Assembly: GCA_002427325.1 (NCBI GenBank)
Contig: DIQS01000008.1
Span: 2,968-12,264 of the forward strand
Origin: Cloacimonetes bacterium UBA5456
Lineage (GTDB): Bacteria > Cloacimonadota > Cloacimonadia > Cloacimonadales > Cloacimonadaceae
DNA length: 9,297 nt
Reading direction: 5' to 3'
Shown here piece by piece: positions 1 through 6,728 of the stretch; the first letter of the stretch is position 1; every line of letters starts with the position of its first letter. Position numbers and translations under genes: made by a program. A model generated the notes under the pieces. It worked only from the letters and a program-made list of their open reading frames with translations. It made no database searches and was not told the origin of the DNA.

Positions 1-37
1 ATCATGACCATATCATGACCAGAACCCAGTAGGGAAG
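1..37. repeat. Left copy of the terminal repeat, running into an inverted-repeat arm
   Basis: Bases 1-26 are identical to bases 9272-9297 at the other end of the window, in the same orientation. Within it ATGACCA recurs at an 11-base step. The overlapping 18 bases at 20-37 (CAGAACCCAGTAGGGAAG) are the reverse complement of 9215-9232 with two mismatches. A 26-base exact prefix-suffix match is far beyond chance. Whether it marks a circular molecule, a repeat-bounded contig or two copies of a dispersed intergenic repeat cannot be decided from one window. Confidence 0.85.
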
Positions 38-139
38 CTATGGAAAAGACATAGGCCAGAGACAAAAACTCACTTCACAGCTCTCATGATTTTAGGAGTC
101 TTAAATCCCCCATTCAAAAACAAGGTATAACCTTTTTAG

Positions 140-167
140 TTGACAGAAAAGCCGCTTTATGTATTCA
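140..167 (+). promoter_or_regulatory. Candidate promoter of the rpmF-fab operon
   Basis: A perfect -35 hexamer TTGACA lies at 140-145. The best -10 at a suitable distance is TATTCA at 162-167, a 16-base spacer and a 3/6 match to TATAAT. The surroundings are AT-rich and the site is about 100 bases before the rpmF start, leaving a leader that includes the two dyads at 222-251. The -35 is strong and the -10 weak. Another AT-rich stretch (TATAAA 183-188, TAATAT 190-195) lacks a good -35. Confidence 0.4.
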
Positions 168-221
168 TGCTTCACTTAATGATATAAAGTAATATTTTGT
201 TGTCGTGACATGCCTTTTAGT

Positions 222-251
222 CAGTTATGAAACTGCACTGAACCACGTTCA
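222..251 (+). promoter_or_regulatory. Two adjacent dyads in the rpmF leader
   Basis: CAGTT-ATGA-AACTG (222-235) and TGAAC-CAC-GTTCA (239-251) are perfect short inverted repeats, three bases apart, ending four bases before the AAGGAG of rpmF. They could be small RNA hairpins affecting translation of L32 or a protein-binding operator. I do not recognise a known fatty-acid regulator site (FapR, FadR and FabR consensus sequences do not fit). Arms of 5 bp could arise by chance, so this is tentative. Confidence 0.3.
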
Positions 252-255
252 ACAT

Positions 256-261
256 AAGGAG
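256..261 (+). promoter_or_regulatory. Ribosome-binding site that fixes the rpmF start
   Basis: AAGGAG at 256-261 lies six bases before ATG 268. It is the only good Shine-Dalgarno sequence near the frame and rules out the upstream in-frame ATG at 205. Confidence 0.8.
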
Positions 262-267
262 AATACA

Positions 268-447
268 ATGGCAGTACCAAAGAAGAAAACTTCTAAAGCT
301 CGCAGAGACAAACGCAGGAGCCACGACGCTCTCAGTCTTCCTGCTTCCAGCGTTTGCCCAAAATGTGGTGAGCCCAGCCGTCCGCATCACGTTTGTGAGA
401 ATTGCGGTAGCTATAACAGCCGACAGATCAAAGATATAAAGGAATAA
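268..447 (+). CDS. rpmF: 50S ribosomal protein L32 (bL32)
   Basis: A structural protein of the large ribosomal subunit, 59 residues, within the usual L32 size. The sequence begins MAVPKKKTSKARRDKRR, the characteristic basic N-terminus of bL32. It then has a zinc ribbon made of two CxxC pairs (Cys30/Cys33 and Cys43/Cys46), so this is the zinc-binding (C+) form rather than the cysteine-free paralogue some bacteria use in zinc shortage. The start at ATG 268 is chosen from the AAGGAG six bases upstream and from the family N-terminus; the frame stays open to an ATG at 205 but that extension is not L32-like. It is the first gene of the operon and plsX begins three bases after its stop. The rpmF-plsX-fab linkage is widespread and couples ribosome and membrane synthesis. 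Identification is secure. Confidence 0.96.
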   Translation: MAVPKKKTSKARRDKRRSHDALSLPASSVCPKCGEPSRPHHVCENCGSYNSRQIKDIKE

Positions 448-450
448 TCT

Positions 451-1446
451 TTGCGCGTAGCGCTTGACGCATTCGGTAGCGACACAGCTCCTTTCCCTGA
501 GATTGAGGGAGCCGTTCTCGCCATCAAAGAAGAGCTCTGCAAGGAAGTGATCCTCGTCGGAGATGAAGCGATCCTGAAAGCGGAATTAGAGAAGTATTTC
601 TATGATACCGAAAGGATTAGGATCGTGCATGCGGCAGATCGCATCGAAATGGGCGATGATGCCGCACGTTCCGTGAGAACGAAAAAAGACTCCTCGATGG
701 TGAAAACGATTGCACTGCATAAAAGCGGTGAGGCAGATGTCGCTGTCTCGGCAGGAAATACCGGCGCAATGATGAGCGCATCTTTGCTGACCTTGGGACG
801 CATGAAAAACGTGCATCGCCCCGCGATAGCTGGCGTTTTCCCCACTCAAATCGGGCATGAGATCATCCTCGATATCGGGGCAAATGTGGATTGCACAGCC
901 GAGCATCTTATGCAGTTTGCCGTCATCGGCTCAAAATATTATGAATATTTCTTTAAGAAGCCAAATCCGCGCATCAGTCTCTTGAATATCGGCGAGGAAA
1001 GCGCAAAAGGAAATCAAATGTCCAAGGAAGCATATCAGCTTCTCTCGGAAAGTAAAGACATCAATTTCGTAGGAAACATCGAAGGGAAAGATATTCTTGA
1101 TGGCATCACGGATGTTATTGTCTGTGATGGTTTTGTAGGCAATGTCATGCTCAAAACTATTGAAGGCGTTGGCTTTTCAATATTTGCAATCCTGAAAGAG
1201 CAGTTGAATAAGGATTGGGTTGCAAAGCTGGGTGCGCTGCTCGCCTTCCCTGCTTTCAGCTATATCAAAAAGAAATTAGATCACACAGAATATGGCGGTG
1301 CGCTTTTGGTTGGACTCAATGGCATCCCCGTTGTGGCGCATGGTCGCAGCAATGCTAAAGCCATGAAAAATGCCATAAAGTTTGCCGCTCGTATCGCAGA
1401 ATCAGGATTTGTTCAAAGCACCAGAGAATATTTTGAGAGGTTGTAA
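451..1446 (+). CDS. plsX: Phosphate acyltransferase PlsX (acyl-ACP:phosphate transacylase)
   Basis: PlsX converts acyl-ACP and inorganic phosphate to acyl-phosphate, the acyl donor for PlsY in phosphatidic acid synthesis. It is a peripheral membrane enzyme. At 331 residues it has family length. Recognisable blocks in order are DAFGSDTAP near the N-terminus (a variant of the usual DAMGGDxAP), SAGNTGA around residue 100, NIGEE..KG around 180, DGFVGNVMLKTIEG around 225-240, and EYGGALLVGLNGIPVVAHG near 280-300. The start is TTG at 451, which gives the correct N-terminus MRVALDAFG; its ribosome-binding sequence AAAGGA (438-443) overlaps the last codons of rpmF. No ATG lies between the rpmF stop and the conserved N-terminus. 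The stop codon shares one base with the ATG of fabH (TAATG), a sign of translational coupling. Function is secure. Confidence 0.95.
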   Translation: MRVALDAFGSDTAPFPEIEGAVLAIKEELCKEVILVGDEAILKAELEKYFYDTERIRIVHAADRIEMGDDAARSVRTKKDSSMVKTIALHKSGEADVAVSAGNTGAMMSASLLTLGRMKNVHRPAIAGVFPTQIGHEIILDIGANVDCTAEHLMQFAVIGSKYYEYFFKKPNPRISLLNIGEESAKGNQMSKEAYQLLSESKDINFVGNIEGKDILDGITDVIVCDGFVGNVMLKTIEGVGFSIFAILKEQLNKDWVAKLGALLAFPAFSYIKKKLDHTEYGGALLVGLNGIPVVAHGRSNAKAMKNAIKFAARIAESGFVQSTREYFERL

Positions 1447-2438
1447 TGAGCCTTTACAAAGCAAAGTTTTCCGCATTTGGCAGTTATGCACCTGCCAAAA
1501 TCCTTAGCAATCAAGACCTTGAAAATATCGTTGATACCACAGATGAGTGGATAAGAACGCGCACGGGAATGGTCGAAAGACGCATCGCAGCCGATGATGA
1601 AGCTGCCAGCGATCTCGCCTTCCATGCCGCCACAAACGCCATCGAAGCATCAACGGTAAAGTACAAAGAAATTGATCTCATCATCGTCGCCACCATCTCC
1701 GGCGACCACGCCTTCCCTTCAACGGCATGCATACTCCAAAAACGCTTGGGACTCCGTGGCATGCCCGCTTTCGACGTCTCTGCCGGATGCACGGGATTCA
1801 TCTATGCCGTGGATGTGGCAAGGCAATACATCGAAAATGGGGCGGCAAAACATGCGCTCGTCGTAGGCGTGGAAATACTCAGCCGCATCGTGAATTGGAC
1901 GGATAGAAACACCTGCGTTCTCTTCGGCGATGCAGCGGGTGCAGCGATTGTCTCCAGAACCGAGCCTGGGGATATCTCCCAAATCATGGGTTCGATCATG
2001 GATGCCGATGGAATGTTTGGCGAACACCTCATGCAAGCCGCCGGTGGGAGCAGACTTCCCGCTTCTCAGGCTACCATTGATGCCAATCAACACACCATCT
2101 ATATGGAAGGAAATCGCATCTTTAAACACGCTGTGCGCAGCATGTATGCCTCGTCCGATGCGCTGCTGAAAGATAATAAACTCACGGGCTTAGACATCGA
2201 TTGGGTGATCCCGCATCAAGCAAATATCAGGATCATCGAAGCCTTGGCAAGCAGAATGAAAGTTCCCATGGAAAAAGTGATCATAAATATTCAAAAATAT
2301 GGCAATACCTCATCGGCGACCATCCCTTTGGCGATTGATGAAGCCATTCGAGCAAATAAGATACGCCGTGGCGATATAATGCTGCTCACCTCCTTTGGGG
2401 CGGGGCTAACTTGGGGCAGCATCTTGGCAAGATATTAG
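1446..2438 (+). CDS. fabH: 3-oxoacyl-ACP synthase III (KAS III, FabH)
   Basis: FabH starts fatty-acid synthesis by condensing an acyl-CoA primer with malonyl-ACP in the cytoplasm. The 330-residue protein is full length. The thiolase-fold catalytic triad is intact: Cys115 in DVSAGCTGF, His257 in VIPHQANIRI and Asn287 in YGNTSSATIP. The N-terminal block DEWIRTRTGMVERR and the C-terminal SFGAGLTWGSILARY are typical of KAS III. The start ATG overlaps the plsX stop by one base, with GAGAGG at 1435-1440 five bases upstream. The fabH stop (TAG) lies inside the AGGAGG that serves fabD. Primer preference (acetyl versus branched-chain) cannot be told from the sequence by eye. FabH rather than a PKS-type KAS III is supported by its position between plsX and fabD. 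Confidence 0.96.
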   Translation: MSLYKAKFSAFGSYAPAKILSNQDLENIVDTTDEWIRTRTGMVERRIAADDEAASDLAFHAATNAIEASTVKYKEIDLIIVATISGDHAFPSTACILQKRLGLRGMPAFDVSAGCTGFIYAVDVARQYIENGAAKHALVVGVEILSRIVNWTDRNTCVLFGDAAGAAIVSRTEPGDISQIMGSIMDADGMFGEHLMQAAGGSRLPASQATIDANQHTIYMEGNRIFKHAVRSMYASSDALLKDNKLTGLDIDWVIPHQANIRIIEALASRMKVPMEKVIINIQKYGNTSSATIPLAIDEAIRANKIRRGDIMLLTSFGAGLTWGSILARY

Positions 2439-2442
2439 GAGG
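2437..2442 (+). promoter_or_regulatory. fabD ribosome-binding site overlapping the fabH stop codon
   Basis: AGGAGG at 2437-2442 shares two bases with the fabH TAG stop (2436-2438) and lies eight bases before TTG 2451. A full Shine-Dalgarno in this position supports the TTG start of fabD and coupled translation of the two genes. Confidence 0.8.
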
Positions 2443-2450
2443 ATATTCTT

Positions 2451-3389
2451 TTGAAGACAGCATTTGTATTTCCTGGGCAAGGCGCTCAATATGTTGGAAT
2501 GGCAATGGATTATGTGAATTCCAATGCCGAGCATAAGAAGATATTAACAACATTCGACGATGATCATGGAACTCAGCTTTTTAGCGCCATGAAAGAAGGA
2601 CCCGAAGAGCTCCTGAAAAAGACCAGCCTCACTCAACCGGCTATCCTTTTTCATAGCATCTGTGCGCTGAGAAAGTTCCAACAAAGATTTGATATCAAGC
2701 CAGAATTTGTGGCTGGACACTCCTTAGGCGAGTTCTCCGCTCAGGTGGCATCCGGCGTTTTGGAGCTTCCCGTCGCCATGCACATCGTTCATAAACGCGG
2801 CGAATTCATGATCAATGCAGTGGGTGAAATCCCCTTTGCCATGGCAGCCGTTGTTGGGCTCGATCCCGATAGCGTCACTGAGATCTGTGCGGAAGCCTCC
2901 GATGTGGGACTTGTGCAAGCCGTGAACTATAATACTCCCATTCAGACCGTGATTTCGGGAACCAAAGAAGGGGTTGCAAAAGCCGGTGAAATCGCCAAAG
3001 AGCGCGGTGCCAGAAGGGTGTTGCCTCTCGTCGTGGGCGGACCTTTCCATACTCCGCTCATCGAGAAAGCCGCCGCATGGCTACGCTCTGAGATGGGCAA
3101 ATTCGAGTTCAAAGACGGCAAAGTCCCCGTTGTTTCCAATCTCGATGCCCTGCCCTCGCTTCTGGGAAATATCAATCGTGATAAGCTCAGCAAACAGATC
3201 ATCTCAGCAGTGCGCTGGGTGGATAGCGTGAATTTCATGATAGATGCGGGAGTACAGCGTTTCATCGAGTTCGGTCCCCAAAAAGTCCTTAGCGGAATGA
3301 TAAAGAATATTGACAAAGATGTTCAGATTTATTCTGTTGACACAATAAGCGATCTTGATGAATTGGAAAGTATGCTTCAAAGAAGCTGA
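2451..3389 (+). CDS. fabD: Malonyl-CoA:ACP transacylase (FabD)
   Basis: FabD transfers malonyl from CoA to the phosphopantetheine of ACP, giving the extender used by FabH and FabF. The 312-residue protein matches family length. Visible motifs are FVFPGQGAQ (residues 6-13) for the oxyanion-hole Gln11, the nucleophile elbow GHSLGE with Ser91, KRGEFM with the malonyl-carboxylate-binding Arg117, VNYNTP with Asn160, and PFHTPL with catalytic His200. The FGPQKVLSGMIK block (274-285) is the usual C-terminal signature. The start is TTG 2451: it yields MKTAFVFPGQGAQ, exactly where the family starts, and sits eight bases after a full AGGAGG. It is the second TTG start in this operon, after plsX. A 35-base spacer without a terminator follows before fabG. 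Identification is secure. Confidence 0.95.
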   Translation: MKTAFVFPGQGAQYVGMAMDYVNSNAEHKKILTTFDDDHGTQLFSAMKEGPEELLKKTSLTQPAILFHSICALRKFQQRFDIKPEFVAGHSLGEFSAQVASGVLELPVAMHIVHKRGEFMINAVGEIPFAMAAVVGLDPDSVTEICAEASDVGLVQAVNYNTPIQTVISGTKEGVAKAGEIAKERGARRVLPLVVGGPFHTPLIEKAAAWLRSEMGKFEFKDGKVPVVSNLDALPSLLGNINRDKLSKQIISAVRWVDSVNFMIDAGVQRFIEFGPQKVLSGMIKNIDKDVQIYSVDTISDLDELESMLQRS

Positions 3390-3424
3390 TTTATAGATAT
3401 TAGGAAACTGAAATAAAGGAATAA

Positions 3425-4174
3425 ATGATGTACGACTTTACAGACTCAGTGGTTTTAGTCACGGGCGGTTCCCGCGGCATAGGTCTTGCAATTGCCGAAC
3501 ACTTTGGCAAGGCAAAAGCCAAGGTCATCATCCTCGGACGAAATCAAGAGAGCCTGGATTCAGCAATTAAACAGCTCAAAGATCAAGGCTTCGACGCCGC
3601 AGGCTATCAAGCAAGCGTCTCCGACTCTGCCAGAATGGAAGAAGTCTTTGCATCCGTCATCAAAGATCACGGCAAGATCGATGTCTTGATCAATAACGCC
3701 GGCGTAACCAAAGATAATCTCCTGCTTCGCATGAAAGAAGAAGACTGGGAAAGCGTGATGGATATCAATCTCAAAGGCGCATTTGTCTGTACGCAAAAGG
3801 CTTTTAAACACATGATGCGCGCTCGCAAGGGCAGCATCATCAACATCAGCAGCGTGATCGGACTCATCGGCAACGCAGGACAGGCAAACTATGCAGCTTC
3901 CAAGGGCGGAATCATCGCCTTCACAAAGAGCTGCGCCAAAGAGTTTGCCCCTCGTAATATCCGCGTTAATGCCATCGCACCCGGCTTCATCGAAACTGAG
4001 ATGACGGCCGAGCTGCCGGATGATGTCCGCGCTGAATATGCCAAAGTAATCCCCCTGGGCAAGATGGGAAACGCCGCCGAAGTGGCACAGGTCTGTCTGT
4101 TCTTAGCCTCTGAAAACAGTAGCTATATCACCGGACAAACCATCGCCGTCGATGGCGGACTCACCATGTATTGA
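3425..4174 (+). CDS. fabG: 3-oxoacyl-ACP reductase (FabG), NADPH-dependent SDR
   Basis: FabG reduces 3-ketoacyl-ACP to 3-hydroxyacyl-ACP, the first reduction in each elongation cycle. It is a classical short-chain dehydrogenase of 249 residues. The Rossmann motif TGGSRGIG is at 13-20, with the basic Arg17 expected for NADPH. NNAG is at 90-93, and the catalytic tetrad is Asn115, Ser143, Tyr156 and Lys160 (YAASK). The C-terminus TGQTIAVDGGLTMY is typical. Two ATGs are adjacent at 3425 and 3428. The AAAGGA at 3415-3420 is four bases from the first and seven from the second, and the other genes of the operon favour a spacing like the second, so the protein may start one residue later. Among many SDR enzymes the FabG assignment rests on the operon: fabD before it and acpP after it. 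Confidence 0.95.
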   Translation: MMYDFTDSVVLVTGGSRGIGLAIAEHFGKAKAKVIILGRNQESLDSAIKQLKDQGFDAAGYQASVSDSARMEEVFASVIKDHGKIDVLINNAGVTKDNLLLRMKEEDWESVMDINLKGAFVCTQKAFKHMMRARKGSIINISSVIGLIGNAGQANYAASKGGIIAFTKSCAKEFAPRNIRVNAIAPGFIETEMTAELPDDVRAEYAKVIPLGKMGNAAEVAQVCLFLASENSSYITGQTIAVDGGLTMY

Positions 4175-4217
4175 TGCCCAAAAATAAAAAAGACTCTTCA
4201 ATAGCATAGGAGGAACA

Positions 4218-4451
4218 ATGGATATTGAAGCTAAAGTAAAACAGATCGTAATGGACAAACTGGGAGTTGACGAAGCTCAAATCGTTCCCGAAGCGAACTT
4301 CATCGACGACTTTCGTGCTGACTCTTTGGACACCGTGGAACTCGTCATGGCGTTTGAAGAGGAATTTGATCTGACCATTCCTGAGGAAGATCAGGACAAA
4401 CTCCGTACCGTTGGACAAGCTATCGATTATATTAAGGCACTTCTCGCCTAA
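4218..4451 (+). CDS. acpP: Acyl carrier protein
   Basis: The carrier of growing acyl chains in fatty-acid synthesis; small, acidic, 77 residues. Ser36 in ADSLDTVELVMAFEEEF is the 4'-phosphopantetheine attachment site and lies at the start of helix II, followed by the acidic surface that binds partner enzymes. The end of the protein, TVGQAIDYIKALLA, is typical. A strong AGGAGG (4208-4213) four bases before ATG 4218 suits a very abundant protein. The residues just before the attachment motif are Asp31-Phe32-Arg33 where most ACPs have Asp-Leu-Gly, so a positive side chain replaces the near-invariant glycine. It sits between fabG and fabF as in E. coli, and a perfect hairpin follows 22 bases after the stop. 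Confidence 0.97.
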   Translation: MDIEAKVKQIVMDKLGVDEAQIVPEANFIDDFRADSLDTVELVMAFEEEFDLTIPEEDQDKLRTVGQAIDYIKALLA

Positions 4452-4473
4452 TCGAAAAGCTGTAAACAAACAA

Positions 4474-4510
4474 GGAATCAATCCTGATATGATGTATCAG
4501 GATTGATTCC
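4474..4510 (+). terminator. Perfect 16-bp hairpin between acpP and fabF
   Basis: The left arm 4474-4489 (GGAATCAATCCTGATA) and right arm 4495-4510 are exact reverse complements around a five-base loop, TGATG. The stem is only moderately GC-rich and is followed by AATTTAGC, not a run of Ts, so a classical intrinsic terminator is doubtful. It may be a partial terminator or a stabilising 3' end that keeps acpP mRNA more abundant than fabF mRNA, or an RNase III site. A stem of this length and perfection is not accidental. Confidence 0.6.
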
Positions 4511-4578
4511 AATTTAGCACATAATCAAGTACCGGACTGCTTTATTAAGCCGTCTAATATACTTTAATGAGGTAATAT

Positions 4579-5823
4579 ATGATGAAAAGACGAGTAGTGA
4601 TAACCGGAATCGGCGCCATTACACCCGTTGGACACAGTGCCCAAGAAACCTGGCAAAGCTTGGTGGACGGCGTATGTGGAACAGGGTTGATAACTCGTTT
4701 TGATACTGAAGGACTGCCTGTTCGCATCGCAGCAGAAGTCAAAGACTATGAGCCGGAAAAGCACTTCGATCACAAAGAAGCAAGAAGAATCGACCTCTAT
4801 ACACAATTTGCTATGATCGCTGCGCGTGAAGCCGTAAAAGATGCTAAGCTTGAGACGGGAAACTTTGTCCCCGAGCGCGTTGGAGTCATCACCGGCGCAG
4901 GAATTGGCGGAATACTCACCTTCGAAGAAGAGTGCATCAAATGCCACACAGCCGGTCCCAGACGCATCAGCCCCTTTTTCATCCCCAAAATGATAGGCAA
5001 TATCGCCGCCGCTCATATCAGCATCGAACATAACTTCAAAGGGATAAACTTCAACGTTATGAGCGCATGCGCCAGTGCAAACCACGCTCTGGGAACCGCT
5101 ATGCGTGCCATCCAATATGGCGATGCAGATATCATCCTCAGCGGTGGAACTGAAGCTGCCGTCACACCCTTGGCTGTTGGAGGCTTCTCATCCATGAGAG
5201 CACTATCCACGCGTAATGATGATCCCAAAACCGCCTCCCGTCCTTTCGATAAAGAGCGCGATGGCTTTGTGATGAGCGAAGGCGCCGCAATCCTCGTTCT
5301 CGAAGAGCTGGAACACGCCAAGAAGCGCGGTGCAAGGATATACGGTGAACTCAAAGGCTATGGTGCCACAGGCGATGCCTTCCACATCACCGCTCCCACA
5401 GAAGACGGTGAAGGAAGCTCTCGAGCCATGCAAATGGCAATCGCAGACGCCGGACTTAAGCCCGAAGACATCGACTATATCAACGCTCACGGTACCTCTA
5501 CGCCTCTGAATGACAAAGGCGAAACCCAGTCGATTAAGACCGTGTTTGGCGAGCGTGCATATAAGATCAAGATCAATTCCACCAAATCAATGGTGGGACA
5601 CATGTTAGGTGCTGCCGCCGGACTCGAAGCGATCGCCTGCGTCAAAAGCATTGAGACGGGAATAATCCACCCTACGATGAACCTGGTCAACCCCGATCCT
5701 GAGTGCGATCTGGACTACACCCCCAACAAAGCAGTGAAACACACAGTTAACGCAGCTCTTTCCAATTCGCTCGGTTTTGGAGGACACAACAGCGCAATCA
5801 TCATCACCCGCTACGAAGAGTAG
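4579..5823 (+). CDS. fabF: 3-oxoacyl-ACP synthase II (KAS II, FabF)
   Basis: FabF condenses acyl-ACP with malonyl-ACP in the elongation steps of fatty-acid synthesis. The 414-residue protein has the normal KAS II length. The Cys-His-His triad is intact: Cys164 in SACASANHALG, His304 in NAHGTSTPLND and His341 in KSMVGHMLGAAAGLE, with Lys336 just before it. The N-terminus RRVVITGIGAITPVG and the C-terminal NSLGFGGHNSAIIITRY are standard. Two ATGs are adjacent (4579 and 4582); GAGG at 4569-4572 is six bases from the first, which I prefer. It is separated from acpP by 127 bases that include a strong hairpin, so its expression may differ from the upstream genes. FabF rather than FabB is favoured by length, motif details and adjacency to acpP. 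No dehydratase (fabZ/fabA) or enoyl reductase is in the window. Confidence 0.96.
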   Translation: MMKRRVVITGIGAITPVGHSAQETWQSLVDGVCGTGLITRFDTEGLPVRIAAEVKDYEPEKHFDHKEARRIDLYTQFAMIAAREAVKDAKLETGNFVPERVGVITGAGIGGILTFEEECIKCHTAGPRRISPFFIPKMIGNIAAAHISIEHNFKGINFNVMSACASANHALGTAMRAIQYGDADIILSGGTEAAVTPLAVGGFSSMRALSTRNDDPKTASRPFDKERDGFVMSEGAAILVLEELEHAKKRGARIYGELKGYGATGDAFHITAPTEDGEGSSRAMQMAIADAGLKPEDIDYINAHGTSTPLNDKGETQSIKTVFGERAYKIKINSTKSMVGHMLGAAAGLEAIACVKSIETGIIHPTMNLVNPDPECDLDYTPNKAVKHTVNAALSNSLGFGGHNSAIIITRYEE

Positions 5824-5841
5824 CATAGATTATATCAAAGT

Positions 5842-5877
5842 CCCACAAGTGGTTAACCCCATTTGTGGGCACCGTTT
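5842..5877 (+). terminator. Hairpin between fabF and rnc (weak terminator or RNase III site)
   Basis: Bases 5842-5852 (CCCACAAGTGG) pair with 5859-5869 (CCATTTGTGGG) as an 11-bp stem containing one G-U, with a six-base loop. A TTTT run follows only at 5874-5877, after CACCG, so termination would be weak. The structure lies in the leader of rnc, 15 bases before ATG 5884. In E. coli, RNase III cleaves a stem in its own leader. The position here is suggestive but the stem is short. Confidence 0.5.
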
Positions 5878-5883
5878 TACTCT

Positions 5884-6663
5884 ATGAATAGAAAACTAAA
5901 AGACATCATCTCCCAAGTTATGGAGTATTTGCACAGCAAGCGCGTGCCGGAAACTTATCCCAAATGGGAAAAGAGCCTGCAAAACTTGCAAAAAAGAATA
6001 GACTATAACTTCAAAGACCTCACTCTGCTCAAGGCTGCTCTTACCCACAAATCCTATCTACGCCGTCATTTCAGCGATCACAAAGCCGCATCGCCCTTTG
6101 AAAGGATGGAGTTTTTGGGTGACAGCATCCTCGGCTTTACCATCTCCAAAGAGCTCTTTGCCCGCCATCCCGAAGAGCAGGAAGGCAAGCTCTCCAAGCT
6201 CAAAGCAAAGATCGTTTCCGAGACCTATCTCACGCTCAAAGCACAGAATCTGGAATTAGGCAAATATCTCTTGCTCAGCCCCGAAGAAGCAGCTTCCGGT
6301 GGTGCTGAAAAACCCTCCATCCTTTCGGATAGCGTCGAAGCCTTGATCTGCGCCATCTATCTCGACAGCGGAATCGCAGCCGCATCACGCTTCATCAAAA
6401 ACCAGATATTAATCGACTATGAAGAGACTGTAAACCGCGATGAACTCGTGAATTATAAGTCTATCCTGCAAGAATATCTGCAAGGAAACAATCAAGATTT
6501 GCCCAAATATACCACGATCAATGAAGAAGGCCCGGAGCATCAGAAAATCTTCACCGTGCAGGTTGAAGTGGGCGACAAGTTCTCCTGCCTCGGCAAGGGA
6601 AACACCAAGAAAACCGCACATCAGGAAGCGGCGAGAATGGCTTGTCAGAAGCTGGGCATATAG
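5884..6663 (+). CDS. rnc: Ribonuclease III
   Basis: RNase III cuts double-stranded RNA in rRNA precursors and structured mRNAs. From ATG 5884 the protein has 259 residues. The endonuclease domain (about 35-170) has the signature ERMEFLGDS (73-81), giving metal-binding Glu73, Glu76 and Asp80, and LSDSVEALI with Asp149 and catalytic Glu152. A double-stranded-RNA-binding domain follows (about 188-258), ending GNTKKTAHQEAARMACQKL. The start is uncertain: the frame is open to a TTG at 5863, but that lies in the right arm of the upstream hairpin, and neither it, ATG 5884 nor ATG 5920 has a Shine-Dalgarno sequence. About 30 residues precede the usual RNase III N-terminus and account for the length beyond the roughly 226 of E. 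coli. Linkage of rnc to the fab cluster is common in several phyla. It is the last gene of the operon. Confidence 0.93.
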   Translation: MNRKLKDIISQVMEYLHSKRVPETYPKWEKSLQNLQKRIDYNFKDLTLLKAALTHKSYLRRHFSDHKAASPFERMEFLGDSILGFTISKELFARHPEEQEGKLSKLKAKIVSETYLTLKAQNLELGKYLLLSPEEAASGGAEKPSILSDSVEALICAIYLDSGIAAASRFIKNQILIDYEETVNRDELVNYKSILQEYLQGNNQDLPKYTTINEEGPEHQKIFTVQVEVGDKFSCLGKGNTKKTAHQEAARMACQKLGI

Positions 6664-6683
6664 CCGAAACTTATGTAAATAAT

Positions 6684-6713
6684 AAAGGGCTGCCACATCG
6701 GACAGCCCTTTTT
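6684..6713. terminator. Bidirectional intrinsic terminator between rnc and copA
   Basis: AAAGGGCTG (6684-6692) pairs with CAGCCCTTT (6703-6711). Two more inner C-G pairs form if A6702 is bulged, leaving the loop ACATC. On the + strand the stem runs into TTTTT (6709-6713), a standard rho-independent terminator 20 bases after the rnc stop. On the - strand it is followed by TTTATTATTT, so it can also end the copA transcript, whose stop is 15 bases away. Confidence 0.88.
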
Positions 6714-6728
6714 CGTATTTAAGAGGGT

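Larger units (their letters stand above)
1..267. other. Non-coding region upstream of rpmF
   Basis: No credible gene is seen on either strand. The region holds, in order, the terminal repeat (1-37), a small dyad CTATG/CATAG (38-42 and 50-54), AT-rich sequence, a candidate promoter (140-167), two small dyads (222-251) and the rpmF ribosome-binding site. The YceD/DUF177 gene that precedes rpmF in many bacteria is not here. An open frame does extend rpmF upstream to an ATG at 205, but the extra 21 codons look unlike L32 and lie before the ribosome-binding site. Confidence 0.7.

Noticed and set aside
205..267. Upstream in-frame extension of rpmF to ATG 205
   Set aside because: The extra 21 residues are unlike L32, lie before the AAGGAG that serves ATG 268, and have no ribosome-binding site of their own.
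1719..2129. 136-codon open frame on the - strand inside fabH
   Set aside because: It lies wholly opposite a well-conserved gene, has Cys/His-rich low-plausibility protein sequence, and shows no ribosome-binding site; it is a shadow of fabH codon bias.
4520..4560. Internal promoter for fabF (CATAAT 4520-4525 or TCTAAT 4553-4558)
   Set aside because: The -10-like hexamers have no -35 at an acceptable spacing; TTGATT at 4503 is only 11 bases from the first and is part of the hairpin.
5863..5883. TTG 5863 as the rnc start
   Set aside because: It lies in the arm of the upstream hairpin, has no Shine-Dalgarno and adds only seven residues with no family resemblance.
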